DNA of 64,000 bases from Candidatus Obscuribacterales bacterium. GTDB lineage: Bacteria > Cyanobacteriota > Vampirovibrionia > Obscuribacterales > Obscuribacteraceae. Every line of letters begins with the position of its first letter. Position 1 is the stretch's first letter. Below the pieces are notes generated by a model that was not told the DNA's origin, ran no database searches, and saw nothing but the letters and a program-made list of their open reading frames with translations. The stretch covers positions 147,368-211,367 of the forward strand of contig JAIELX010000054.1 of the NCBI GenBank assembly GCA_019752635.1, in the 5' to 3' direction. Both the position numbers and the translations under genes were made by a program. This document shows positions 35,859 through 43,999 of this stretch, piece after piece.

Positions 35859-36689
35859 ATGACAAATCAAGCGTTGGCGACGATTAGTGAGGGCAAAACT
35901 CAGTCGGGTATCTTCTGGCGAAAGACCAGCACTGCGATGTCGAAAGACGTTTTGGTTCTTGTTATGGGTTATGGCGGAAGCCTGCGAATTTGGCCCGTTA
36001 GTTTCATTGATAAACTAGCAAGCAAATATGTTGTGTTGACTTATGATAATCGCGGAACTGGTTTGAGTTTCGTCCCGGCCTCACCGGAAAGCTACACTGC
36101 CGAGCTGATGGCGTTTGATTTAAATGAGGTAGTGACTGAGTTGGAGATCCCGCAGTTTCACCTGATGGGCTACAGCATGGGGGGGTGCATCGCCTTGCAG
36201 TACGCCGTGGAGTTTGGTGAGAAGGTGAAATCGCTGTTTCTTCTGTCCAGTACTGCTGCAGGCTCGTTGTATGTAAAGCCCGCTCCCGAAGTTTCCTCTG
36301 CGCTTGCCAATCCCCAAGGCCAAACGCTATGGGATATCTACATGTGGACGTTCTCGCTGATGTACTCGCCGGAGCAACTGATTCGATGTGAACCGCAAAT
36401 GCGCCTGATCTACGAAAATTCGAAGAGCACGCCCACTTCTGTGCGCGGGTTGCAGGGGCACTCTAATGCGTTTAAGACTTTTGATCTTAGCCACGCCGTG
36501 ACCGAGCTGAAAATTCCGACTCTCATTATGACGGGAACAGAGGACAGACTGATGCCTCCGGGAAACTCGGACAACTTGGCTAAGGCGATTGCGAACTCAA
36601 GATTAGTGCGCGTTGAGAACTGCGAACACGCTGTGCATGTTCAAGAGGAAGCGCTCGTAATTCGCGAAATTGAAGCACACTGCAATTAG
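35859..36689 (+). CDS. Alpha/beta hydrolase
   Basis: A 276-residue hydrolase with catalytic triad candidates S106 (GYSMGG nucleophile elbow), D229 (GTEDRLMP) and H257 (NCEHAVH). The oxyanion region is VMGYGGS near residue 38. The substrate is undetermined; esterase, dehalogenase-like and peroxidase-like activities all occur in this fold. I chose ATG 35859 because GAGG sits about ten bases before it. A strong hairpin follows the stop. Confidence 0.88.
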   Translation: MTNQALATISEGKTQSGIFWRKTSTAMSKDVLVLVMGYGGSLRIWPVSFIDKLASKYVVLTYDNRGTGLSFVPASPESYTAELMAFDLNEVVTELEIPQFHLMGYSMGGCIALQYAVEFGEKVKSLFLLSSTAAGSLYVKPAPEVSSALANPQGQTLWDIYMWTFSLMYSPEQLIRCEPQMRLIYENSKSTPTSVRGLQGHSNAFKTFDLSHAVTELKIPTLIMTGTEDRLMPPGNSDNLAKAIANSRLVRVENCEHAVHVQEEALVIREIEAHCN

Positions 36690-36729
36690 GCGTTTAGTTC
36701 TGCGCTGTCGCTACTAAGCCGTCTGCAAG

Positions 36730-36763
36730 AGAAGAGAGCGCATCGCGTGATGCGCTCTCTTCT
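36730..36763. terminator. Intrinsic terminator between convergent genes
   Basis: A 15-bp stem, 36730-36744 (ending GAGAGCGCATC) with 36749-36763, and a four-base loop GCGT. It lies between the hydrolase and the AhpD-like gene, which converge, and the flanks carry short T/A runs on both sides. Confidence 0.7.
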
Positions 36764-36792
36764 TAGAATCTCTGTGCGCCAGTATTTATCGA

Positions 36793-37341
36793 CTAAGCTG
36801 GAAACGCTGTTTTGATGCGCGGAAAATCAATCTCCGTGCAAGCGTACATATTGAAATAATTAGTGAATACGTTTAGTCCGACGTTCGCAATTATTTCTGC
36901 GATTTCGGCGTCTGTCATGTTTACTGATTTCAATGTCTCAATTGAAGCTTCGGTAATGTCGCCCTGACGCATGAGCATCGAGCGCACAAATGTCAACGCT
37001 GCATTGCTCTTCTCATCGGCTGCTCGCTCTTTGCGCGCTTCCTCCAGTTCAACGTCGGTCATGCCGATAGACTTGCCGATCGCATAATGCGCGGACAAAC
37101 AATATTCGCATCTGTTCACTTCCGCAACAGTAATTGCGATCTGTTCGCGAAGTTTCGGGCTCAAAACACCCTTGGATAGGGCTTCGTTGAAGGCGAGATA
37201 ACCGTTGACTGCCGCGGGTGAATTCGCCATCAATTGGAAAACATTTGGAACTCTTCCAAATTTGCTTTGCACTACATCAAGTACTGCTTTGGTTTCACCT
37301 GTTGCTGTTGCAGCATCAACAGCTTTGATTCTTGTAGTCAT
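36793..37341 (-). CDS. AhpD-like carboxymuconolactone decarboxylase family protein
   Basis: A 182-residue protein of the CMD/AhpD family, with the redox motif C78-E-Y-C81 and H85 four residues later (CEYCLSAHYAIGKSIG). Family members act as alkylhydroperoxidase partners or peroxidases, using the cysteine pair. The full CxxC and His make it a probable peroxide-detoxifying enzyme. The TTAATACAT start is preceded by GGGGATT. Converges on the hydrolase gene. Confidence 0.88.
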   Translation of the reverse strand: MTTRIKAVDAATATGETKAVLDVVQSKFGRVPNVFQLMANSPAAVNGYLAFNEALSKGVLSPKLREQIAITVAEVNRCEYCLSAHYAIGKSIGMTDVELEEARKERAADEKSNAALTFVRSMLMRQGDITEASIETLKSVNMTDAEIAEIIANVGLNVFTNYFNMYACTEIDFPRIKTAFPA

Positions 37342-37505
37342 GTATTAATCCCCAATCCGAATCGAACGGTCACATAGTACAACAAACCGCCGCTTACATC
37401 AGATTTGTTCATCACTCCTTCATCAAAGGCATTCGCCTCGTCTGCTTCACAGCGCCGCTTCTATACTTGTGTCGGCTGGTTTCGCATTGACAGAGTGGTT
37501 TGTTT

Positions 37506-37536
37506 CGACCATCACTACTTCATTTAGTAATGGTCG
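37506..37536. terminator. Hairpin downstream of the proline-rich protein gene
   Basis: CGACCATCACTA (37506-37517) pairs with TAGTAATGGTCG (37525-37536), 11 of 12 bases, loop seven. It lies 12 bases beyond the stop of the minus-strand gene at 37548. The following sequence lacks a strong T-tract. Confidence 0.4.
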
Positions 37537-37547
37537 CAACGTGGGTT

Positions 37548-38234
37548 CTATCGTCCGCGGTGGTAGCGCGGCGTGTAATGAGGGCGATGAGGGAAGTACG
37601 GTGCCGGTCGATACCCGCCGTGATGGTTGAAGTTGTTTGGCAGGTAGGCCCAGCGTTCTGGAAAACCGTTGATCAGACCCTGCACGTAAGCGCGCTCGTT
37701 GGGGCTGATGAATCCGTTTCTGCGTTCGACTCGGCCGTTAACGCCGTGCATGGCTCCATAACCGTCGACGATCGCGCCCTGACAGTCTGGACGTACGCGT
37801 GAAAAGCCCGTTGCATTGTTTATTTCCACTGCTTGAATGATGCGACCGTTTGCATCTAGCGTCAAATCTTTGGTGATGACATCGTTCATCACCAGGATTC
37901 GCTGTGGCGGATTCCCGGCAATCACAACCCTGTTGCCGTCATTGAATTGCCTGACTAGGTTTCCGTTTCGATCAATGTTGTCCACTGCTTGCAGATCAAT
38001 CCAGCGCGATGGCGGGAGGCGATCGAACAATCCCGGTACTTGTGGTGGTAGAAACTGGTCGGATGGCGGAGCTAGTACTTGTGGCGGCAGCCAGTCGGCT
38101 CCCGGTGGGGGCGGCATGGGACGGAACCCCGCGCGCTCTAAGTTTCCGGTACCTTGATCAAACGGCGCCAATTGCTGGAGTCTAGGGTCGGGCTGGGGCG
38201 TGTCCCCGCCTTGATACTGGTAGTTGTCGCGCAT
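37548..38234 (-). CDS. Proline-rich hypothetical protein
   Basis: A 228-residue protein with no signal peptide. The first 80 residues are very rich in proline and glutamine (PPPPGADWLPPQVLAPPSD). The middle (about 80-165) is a globular segment with strands (VVIAGNPPQRILVMNDV and LTLDANGRIIQAVEI). The C-terminus is basic and aromatic, ending YHRGR, after HHGGYRPAP. Family not recognised. GGAG precedes the ATG. Could be a scaffold or surface-linked protein; no firm role. Confidence 0.65.
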   Translation of the reverse strand: MRDNYQYQGGDTPQPDPRLQQLAPFDQGTGNLERAGFRPMPPPPGADWLPPQVLAPPSDQFLPPQVPGLFDRLPPSRWIDLQAVDNIDRNGNLVRQFNDGNRVVIAGNPPQRILVMNDVITKDLTLDANGRIIQAVEINNATGFSRVRPDCQGAIVDGYGAMHGVNGRVERRNGFISPNERAYVQGLINGFPERWAYLPNNFNHHGGYRPAPYFPHRPHYTPRYHRGR

Positions 38235-38401
38235 GGATTACTCCGGCATACCGCGTCCGGGCGAAGCGTGCCAGATAATTGTGAAAGATCTGTGGAATTC
38301 GACGCGTGTAAATGACAACGGGGCTCCCCGCTGTGAGCTTGAAGATCTTGAAACCGAGAATTAGTGCTTAGCGTCTAATTCAAGGTTGCGAATGGACATC
38401 G

Positions 38402-39355
38402 CTAGCGATCAAGAGTGCGGACTCTTAGATTTTGACTGATTGTTCCTTGCCAGCGTATGTGAATATCGTCGGTGGGGCTGCCGCTAACCGCAGCGACCGC
38501 ATTCTCGACGATAGCGGCTGCTTCTTCGGCGGAAACGCCTGCGGCAATGCGACAAGCATTGTCCGCAACTTCCTTTCCCGTGCCGTTCAAATGACGCACG
38601 TGAGCGCCAATGGCGATTCCAATTGCAAAATTTGCTGCATGCTTATCAGCACGCGCTCGCAAGTAAGTCAGTGACGTCTCCGATAGGTTGCCTACATGAG
38701 AAACGGCCACGCCGACCCCAACCCACAGATCTGCCTGTCTTTCCTTCTCGAATCTCTCAACGGTTTCGCAAGTTCGCTGGACATCTCCGCCAGCTTGAAA
38801 CCAAATACTTCTGCCCAGACCCTGGTCAAAAACTTTCGAGCCTTGAACGCATAACGAACGACGAGTGCGAACGCGTCGCTCAATAAATTTGTCGGGGTGC
38901 AGCAAACCTTGTTGGAAGCCCAGACCGTCAACAACAAACCATTGCCAAAGTGAAGTCATTGATTTTGTGGTTTCGACTTTGCCGCCGAAGAGACCCAACG
39001 CCATTCCGAGAGCGGTGTGGATTTCGTAGGGATGTCTTGTTTCAATTTCGCTGCGCAGAGTGTTCCAACGTTTATGCTTCGCGGGGGTCAGGTGGTCGCT
39101 CAAAGCGAGTCCCATGGCATTGCCTTCTAAGAACACTCCGAGATACTGCACTTTGCCTGCAGCGAATGATGCTGCTTCCGCAAGTACATGGTTGCCGCTT
39201 AAACCGCGAAACAATCCCTTGAGGAAAACATCGCTGGTCGCTCGTAATTCGTCCTCGTAGGCGTTGCCGCTTTTACCAGTCTCATTTGTGACTAGAGAAA
39301 GCAGTGGCTTCCAGACTCGGTCTTTTAGCGGAACCTTAGATGCCTGAGATCTCAA
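38402..39355 (-). CDS. unbL: UnbL-like DUF1702 protein (enediyne-cassette homolog)
   Basis: A 317-residue protein that fits the DUF1702/UnbL family seen in enediyne biosynthetic clusters (SgcE3-like). Recognisable family segments are FLEGNAMGLAL, WQWFVVDGLGFQQGLL, KVFDQGLGRSIWFQAGGD, ADLWVGVGVAVSHVGN and the cysteine-containing ADNACRIAAGVSAEEAA. No enzymatic activity is established for the family. It is the last gene of a minus-strand set with UnbV and UnbU, but 233 bases separate it from UnbU. The start is TTG, with no good ribosome binding site, so the start is approximate. Confidence 0.85.
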   Translation of the reverse strand: MRSQASKVPLKDRVWKPLLSLVTNETGKSGNAYEDELRATSDVFLKGLFRGLSGNHVLAEAASFAAGKVQYLGVFLEGNAMGLALSDHLTPAKHKRWNTLRSEIETRHPYEIHTALGMALGLFGGKVETTKSMTSLWQWFVVDGLGFQQGLLHPDKFIERRVRTRRSLCVQGSKVFDQGLGRSIWFQAGGDVQRTCETVERFEKERQADLWVGVGVAVSHVGNLSETSLTYLRARADKHAANFAIGIAIGAHVRHLNGTGKEVADNACRIAAGVSAEEAAAIVENAVAAVSGSPTDDIHIRWQGTISQNLRVRTLDR

Positions 39356-39565
39356 GGAGCTGTCCCCGTCAATAGTGAATATTACGACTGCTTAATTTTT
39401 ATACCCGGAAACTCAGCAAATTGCTCAATAACGGTATTAATTGATTAACCGGCTCTAATGATAGCAGTGAGGATTGTCCTGTCAAGTGTTCGCGGGCAAA
39501 CGCAGAAAGTGGGTCAAAGCCGCTTGCGCTCTGCCCTGATGGATTTGTCCCGGCAAGTTCGGCTT

Positions 39566-39594
39566 GTTTAATCTTTCGTGTCCGAAGATTAAAC
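39566..39594. other. Hairpin overlapping the unbU stop codon
   Basis: GTTTAATCTT (39566-39575) pairs with AAGATTAAAC (39585-39594). The stop codon of unbU lies in the right arm. Without a T-tract it may be an mRNA-stability or attenuation hairpin between unbU and unbL. Confidence 0.4.
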
Positions 39595-40566
39595 CGCAGT
39601 GGATAATGCGCCGGTCTGCGGGGTTTTAGTTTTGCGGATAACGTCGGCCAGGTAGAGCCAGATTCCGCGCGAGGTGCTGACCAGCACCAGCGCGCCAAAA
39701 AGTCCGTAGACCTGGTGTGAAACCTGAATCAAGCCGTAGACGGTCGCAACTGCCAATCCAAAAGCAATCTGGGCTCTTTTGTCGAATGGCGTGGTGGCCG
39801 GATCCGGAATCATATATAGGGTGAAGATGATGAATGCGGAGCTGGTCATTGGAATCAGTGGTGCCACAAGCGGAACTCCGACGATAAGGTGGCGCAAGAA
39901 TGCTTGCGTTAGAAAGCCGCCCAGCCAGGCTAGCACAAGTGGCAGTCTCCCTGTAGCCATGCTGTGCACCCCGATTCCGGAGGCGAGGATGATGGCCGGC
40001 ACAATCCAATTCCACGCGCCTGTTGCGTGCCCCATGAAGTGATACGGTGGCGCGATGCTTACCCACGGACAGAGAAACAGCGTCACGACTATTGCGAAGT
40101 TCGACGGGTTGAGGAAGTGTTGGGTTTTGCCGCCGCCCAGAGGCGCTCGAAAGACTACCTTTGATGCTATGGCGACGATCGAGGCGAAGGCGAACGGTAA
40201 CAGCAGCTTATTGGGCAAAAGTAGCATCCCGAGCGCAATTCCGGAAATCAGCGCCGGCGCGAAGAACGTGAGCAATCCTAAAGGATCTTTCTTCAGGCGT
40301 ACTGGCCGCCCTGTGATTTTTGCGTGAAGGACATCGAAGAAAACTTGTGCTGCACAAGCGGTCCCTGTCGCGGTAAGCAGTTGCGCCCAGCTTTGCTCGA
40401 AACCAAGAACGGTATGTCCGAACAGATTCCACACTACAAGCAAACCTACAAAATAGAGCAGCGCAAAAGTTCTCCGCTTTTCACTGTGTTGAGGGTACAG
40501 CAGCGCGGTCGCTGGTTGTGTTTGGTCTGCGACTGGAATTTGTGGCGATGAGTTTGGATTGCTCAC
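39589..40566 (-). CDS. unbU: UnbU-like membrane protein (enediyne-cassette homolog)
   Basis: A 325-residue integral membrane protein with about nine helices, resembling UnbU/SgcE5 and, more distantly, RnfD/NqrB subunits (HFLNPSNFAIVVTL, and MIPDPATTPFDKR). The NPSNF motif is the clearest link. Such proteins could handle redox cofactors or a flavin, though no function is known for UnbU. The start GTG at 40566 overlaps the unbV stop codon (GTGA) with GGGAG nine bases before it; a longer ATG start 13 codons earlier is possible. The overlap argues for translational coupling with unbV. Confidence 0.85.
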   Translation of the reverse strand: MSNPNSSPQIPVADQTQPATALLYPQHSEKRRTFALLYFVGLLVVWNLFGHTVLGFEQSWAQLLTATGTACAAQVFFDVLHAKITGRPVRLKKDPLGLLTFFAPALISGIALGMLLLPNKLLLPFAFASIVAIASKVVFRAPLGGGKTQHFLNPSNFAIVVTLFLCPWVSIAPPYHFMGHATGAWNWIVPAIILASGIGVHSMATGRLPLVLAWLGGFLTQAFLRHLIVGVPLVAPLIPMTSSAFIIFTLYMIPDPATTPFDKRAQIAFGLAVATVYGLIQVSHQVYGLFGALVLVSTSRGIWLYLADVIRKTKTPQTGALSTAV

Positions 40567-42533
40567 GAGTGGGTTTCTCCCGTTCCTAGTTCGATCCTGT
40601 GCCATCCGGGCCGAGTCTTGTAGGAGCTCTTAACTAGCTTTCCCTCAACATTTTTCCATTCGACGACCACATTGAGCATCGTTGTTTTGGGCATCCGACC
40701 CAGTCCGAAATGGACTTCGTGAGCTCTCTTGCCTGAGTGTCCGCAACCGCCGTCAATCATACCTGTTCTTCGGCTACCGTCTGGCAATGTTACCTGCACT
40801 TTTGCTCCAATTGCCGGTGAATATTTTCGGTCGTTCCGCGGGGCTGTTTTCGTTCCTTCCATGGCGTCGGTCCCGGAGGCGGGGCGAACGATGCTAAGTG
40901 ACAGCGACTCTCCTGCATCGGGTGCGTCGTTCCGAAAGTAATATGACGGAGCCCACTGGTTGGCGACGACAAAATCGAGATCACCATCGCCGTCTACGTC
41001 ACCAACGGCGATACCGCGACTCACTACAGTGTCTGCAATGCCTAAGGATTGCGCAATGTCAAACATCCGGCCATTGGACGACTTTGCAAAGAAGAAGTTG
41101 GGCTCGTGCCCCGATACGTCATCTTTGGGGCCAAAGCAGGGCCAGTTGCGGGGATTGCTCAAAAGAGTGCTGTTGCCGGTGCCCAGTGATTGTAACTCAG
41201 GCCACCTGTTAATGACTCCTTTAAAAAAACCAGTCGCTTGGACCGCTTCCAGCTCTCCGTCGTTGTTGAAGTCGGCAAGGCGGCAGTCCCAGCCCCAACC
41301 GCTGCGCGAAATTCCCAGGTCTTCGCTGGCTTGCCTGTAAGGTGCTACACCCCTTGCGATTTGGCCTGCGTCACCGTCACTGAGCCACAGATAGTGACTT
41401 TCTTCAAGTCCGAACGGGCAAGCAATATTACTGACGTAAATGTCAGGTATCCCATCATGATTAAGATCGCCGAAATCTAAGCCCATCCCTTTGAAAGAGT
41501 CTTCGCCCAGCACAAAGGAGGCCGGCGTGGCAAAACCTGTCTTTCCGGACACAAGGTCGAACTTGAGATTTCCAGGGGTTGATTTATTGTGCAGCAAGCG
41601 GTCCGGACCAGTATCATTTGCGATGTAAAGTTCCGGCAAATGGTCGCCGTCTATGTCGCACGCCCCCAGTGCAAGAGTCCAGCCTTTGCTAACTTCCGGT
41701 GAAAGAAAGTTTGGTTGTTCTTCGAATGTAACTGCAATTGGGGGTTGCTTCGACGGTCTGCCTTTGAACAGTAGCGCGTGCTTCTGCCCGCCGTTGAGTG
41801 CCCGCGCAATGCTATCTTGCAGGACTACGGACGTTTTTGTATTTGGGTTCAGCACCGGCGCGCCGTCTTGATAATAATTGCCGAAGAGAAGATCCAGATG
41901 ACCGTCGCCATCCAGATCGGATGCTAATCCGCAGCTGGTGTTCCAAATCTGTTGCCCCGGAACCAGTTCCATGGCCGTAAACGCCTGTTCGGTCATGCCG
42001 TTGCCGGTAGACAAAAATGCAACGGGAGTTCTTCCCCAGTAGTAGACAACTATGTCCGTGTTTCCATCTTCGTTTATGTCAGCGGCAAAGGCGCCCATTG
42101 GTGCCATAGTCGAGTCGAATCTAAGTCCGTGACCAGTTAGTGAGAATTGTTTGTAGCGATCACCTGTGCCTGGAACCGGCAACAGGGCGACCTTGTCCGT
42201 TCTGGGGTCGATCCAGATCAAATCGTTGGATTTGCCGTCTTTGTCCAACTCGCACAAAGCTATTGCTGCGCCGGTCGACGAAATCCAGGCGGACATTTTC
42301 GCCAGTGAAGGATTGGTGGTGCGTGCTTCTTTGAGTTTGCCCGTCGGTTCCGGCAATTGCATCCGCGTGAACTTGAACTGCTGTGCTAGTTTGATCCTTT
42401 GTTCATCAGACAGACGACGTGGCTGGATGAATGCAAACATGCCGAGACAGATGCATAATGCAATGACACTTGTCGCATAGGTCTTTGCTGATAACTGCAA
42501 ACTTGAAACTCCCTGCGGTCGGAAGCAGCCCAT
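40563..42533 (-). CDS. unbV: UnbV-like FG-GAP/ASPIC protein (enediyne-cassette homolog)
   Basis: A 656-residue protein with an N-terminal hydrophobic segment (about 19-37, a signal anchor or signal peptide), FG-GAP/VCBS-type repeats with calcium-loop motifs (DLDGDGHLD, DIDGDHLPE, DLNHDGIPD, DFNNDGELE, DVDGDGDLD, DINEDGNTD), and a C-terminal ASPIC/UnbV domain containing SPAIGAKVQVTLPDGS and HEVHFGLG. This is the layout of UnbV (SgcE4-like) proteins from enediyne clusters. A propeller-like exported calcium-binding protein is expected. The start ATG has GGGAG five bases before it. It is the first gene of unbV-unbU-unbL. Confidence 0.88.
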   Translation of the reverse strand: MGCFRPQGVSSLQLSAKTYATSVIALCICLGMFAFIQPRRLSDEQRIKLAQQFKFTRMQLPEPTGKLKEARTTNPSLAKMSAWISSTGAAIALCELDKDGKSNDLIWIDPRTDKVALLPVPGTGDRYKQFSLTGHGLRFDSTMAPMGAFAADINEDGNTDIVVYYWGRTPVAFLSTGNGMTEQAFTAMELVPGQQIWNTSCGLASDLDGDGHLDLLFGNYYQDGAPVLNPNTKTSVVLQDSIARALNGGQKHALLFKGRPSKQPPIAVTFEEQPNFLSPEVSKGWTLALGACDIDGDHLPELYIANDTGPDRLLHNKSTPGNLKFDLVSGKTGFATPASFVLGEDSFKGMGLDFGDLNHDGIPDIYVSNIACPFGLEESHYLWLSDGDAGQIARGVAPYRQASEDLGISRSGWGWDCRLADFNNDGELEAVQATGFFKGVINRWPELQSLGTGNSTLLSNPRNWPCFGPKDDVSGHEPNFFFAKSSNGRMFDIAQSLGIADTVVSRGIAVGDVDGDGDLDFVVANQWAPSYYFRNDAPDAGESLSLSIVRPASGTDAMEGTKTAPRNDRKYSPAIGAKVQVTLPDGSRRTGMIDGGCGHSGKRAHEVHFGLGRMPKTTMLNVVVEWKNVEGKLVKSSYKTRPGWHRIELGTGETHS

Positions 42534-42630
42534 GCTTCTCCCTATGGTATCGTAATCGACCAGTCTTTCCTACGACTGTTGTCAAAGTTGAAAAAACTGG
42601 ATCTTTTGAGAGAGCTGGGGCATTCAAACC

Positions 42631-43008
42631 ATGATCGGCTATTTGCAGAATTTGTCCAATGTGAAGCTTGCGCTTTGGTGTTACCTGATTTGGTATTGCC
42701 TTATTGTTGCGCGTTATTTTGATTCGACAATTTCAATCTGGCTGAGTGCGCTGGGGCTGAGCTTTTTTGTCGGTGTCGTAAACTACCTGAATTTAGTTAG
42801 CGGCGGCGCCAAACCGGATTTTTGGCAGGCTGCCAGATGCTACATCGCTCCTTTCTGTGTTTCCAGCTACTCCGCTGTAGTGAAAGGGAAGGGGTTTTTG
42901 CTGGTCTTTCCGCCGAGCGTGTCCGAGAACCTACTAGGGGCGACGATTATAGGTGGATTTTGTTTTGCCGTCCTTTTGACCAGGCGTCTTAGGAAACCGG
43001 AGCCTTAG
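42631..43008 (+). CDS. Small membrane protein, unassigned
   Basis: A 125-residue protein with about four membrane helices (near 12-30, 33-55, 80-95 and 100-117) and a positive C-terminal tail (TRRLRKPEP). It starts 97 bases from unbV, in the opposite direction. No family recognised. It may be inner-membrane; the motif FFVGVVNYLNLVSGGAKPDFW is distinctive for searching. Confidence 0.6.
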   Translation: MIGYLQNLSNVKLALWCYLIWYCLIVARYFDSTISIWLSALGLSFFVGVVNYLNLVSGGAKPDFWQAARCYIAPFCVSSYSAVVKGKGFLLVFPPSVSENLLGATIIGGFCFAVLLTRRLRKPEP

Positions 43009-43188
43009 CCAATGTAAGGTCCTCCGGCCCGAAGGCTTGAAGCTGTTGTTCCGCTCATACTCGAATCGGGAATGGCTTGCCGGCCGTCACGTTGCCTCTG
43101 ACGTCGCTGCCGTCCCGCGCAAGGTATGGTAACGATTAATCGGCAGCAGGCACGGGTATAGTACGGAGTACCTTTGGGGGATTGAGCA

Positions 43189-43689
43189 GTGACTGATAGT
43201 AAGGCCAACGATTTTTCCGCTGGTGTCCCCGAACCGACTCGCGTTCCCGCAGAGGGGATAGCTCCAAGCGGCAAGCAGACGCTTCGAATTATTCGTGAAG
43301 GCGTATTCAAAGCCGCCAAGTCTAGCTTGGAGTTCATTGAGAAGAGTGAAAAGGACGAAACTGTCAAGATCCGAATCGAGGACCGTCGCGCCGTCACAAT
43401 GGTGGCTCTCAGCTTTATCTGTTTGTTGGGGACCGGTTATCTGATGGTGGTCGACAAGGATAGCCGACCCTTTTGCGCTGTACTCGCCGTTGCCTCCGAC
43501 GTTTTTCTCGGCTGTGCAATCATATGGTCGGTAATAGTGCGATTTGGAGTGCTGAAACAGCTCGATCCGCGCTATGCGATCATCTGCTTTCACTTGATGA
43601 TCGGTGCCGGAGCGATGTGCATCTTCTTTACTCTCAATATTGTGTACATGCTTCTCTCAATGAACGGCATCAAGTTACTTCCCTGGTAA
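43189..43689 (+). CDS. Membrane protein with cytoplasmic N-terminal region
   Basis: A 166-residue protein: about 65 polar residues (RIIREGVFKAAKSSLEFIEKSEKDE), then three membrane helices (about 68-86, 93-115, 128-155). Start is GTG at 43189, after a GGGGGA site. No recognised family. It is followed 30 bases later by a small zinc-finger protein gene on the same strand, so the two may be co-transcribed. Confidence 0.6.
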   Translation: MTDSKANDFSAGVPEPTRVPAEGIAPSGKQTLRIIREGVFKAAKSSLEFIEKSEKDETVKIRIEDRRAVTMVALSFICLLGTGYLMVVDKDSRPFCAVLAVASDVFLGCAIIWSVIVRFGVLKQLDPRYAIICFHLMIGAGAMCIFFTLNIVYMLLSMNGIKLLPW

Positions 43690-43719
43690 TCTCCTACGGC
43701 TAGAGGGAAAACGCAATCT

Positions 43720-43986
43720 ATGGAAACCAAGCCTTTATGGTGTGATGAGTTTCGCAAGGCCGTTCAGCAACGTTTGGATGGCGAGCCATTGGACGCGTCA
43801 TTGATTCGCGGCGTACGAGAGCACCGTGAAGCGTGTCCGCCTTGCTGTGATTTCTATGACCATTTGGTTCAATTAAGCGCCGTTACTGAGGACTTGTTGC
43901 CACCGCAGGAATACGAGCCGACAGACGGCATTGAACTGTTGAATAAAATTGTGAACGGCGTGGGAACGAAGAAGCGCACTCGATGA
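43720..43986 (+). CDS. Small zinc-finger (anti-sigma-like) protein
   Basis: An 88-residue protein with the H35-x3-C39-x2-C42 arrangement (EHREACPPCCDFYDHL) of zf-HC2-type anti-sigma zinc fingers. No membrane segment follows, unlike most membrane-bound anti-sigmas, so it may be cytoplasmic or only the finger part of a regulatory protein. No sigma factor gene lies nearby. The function is inferred from the motif alone. Confidence 0.6.
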   Translation: METKPLWCDEFRKAVQQRLDGEPLDASLIRGVREHREACPPCCDFYDHLVQLSAVTEDLLPPQEYEPTDGIELLNKIVNGVGTKKRTR

Positions 43987-43999
43987 CGCCTGTTGCGTA

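Noticed and set aside
39399..39698. A 99-residue ORF between unbU and unbL
   Set aside because: Half of it overlaps unbU in another frame; no ribosome site, low-complexity look. The gap is treated as non-coding.
38402..42533. Reading the unb genes as a complete enediyne biosynthetic cluster
   Set aside because: No polyketide synthase, thioesterase, halogenase or sugar genes are present in the window, so only the three-gene set is claimed.
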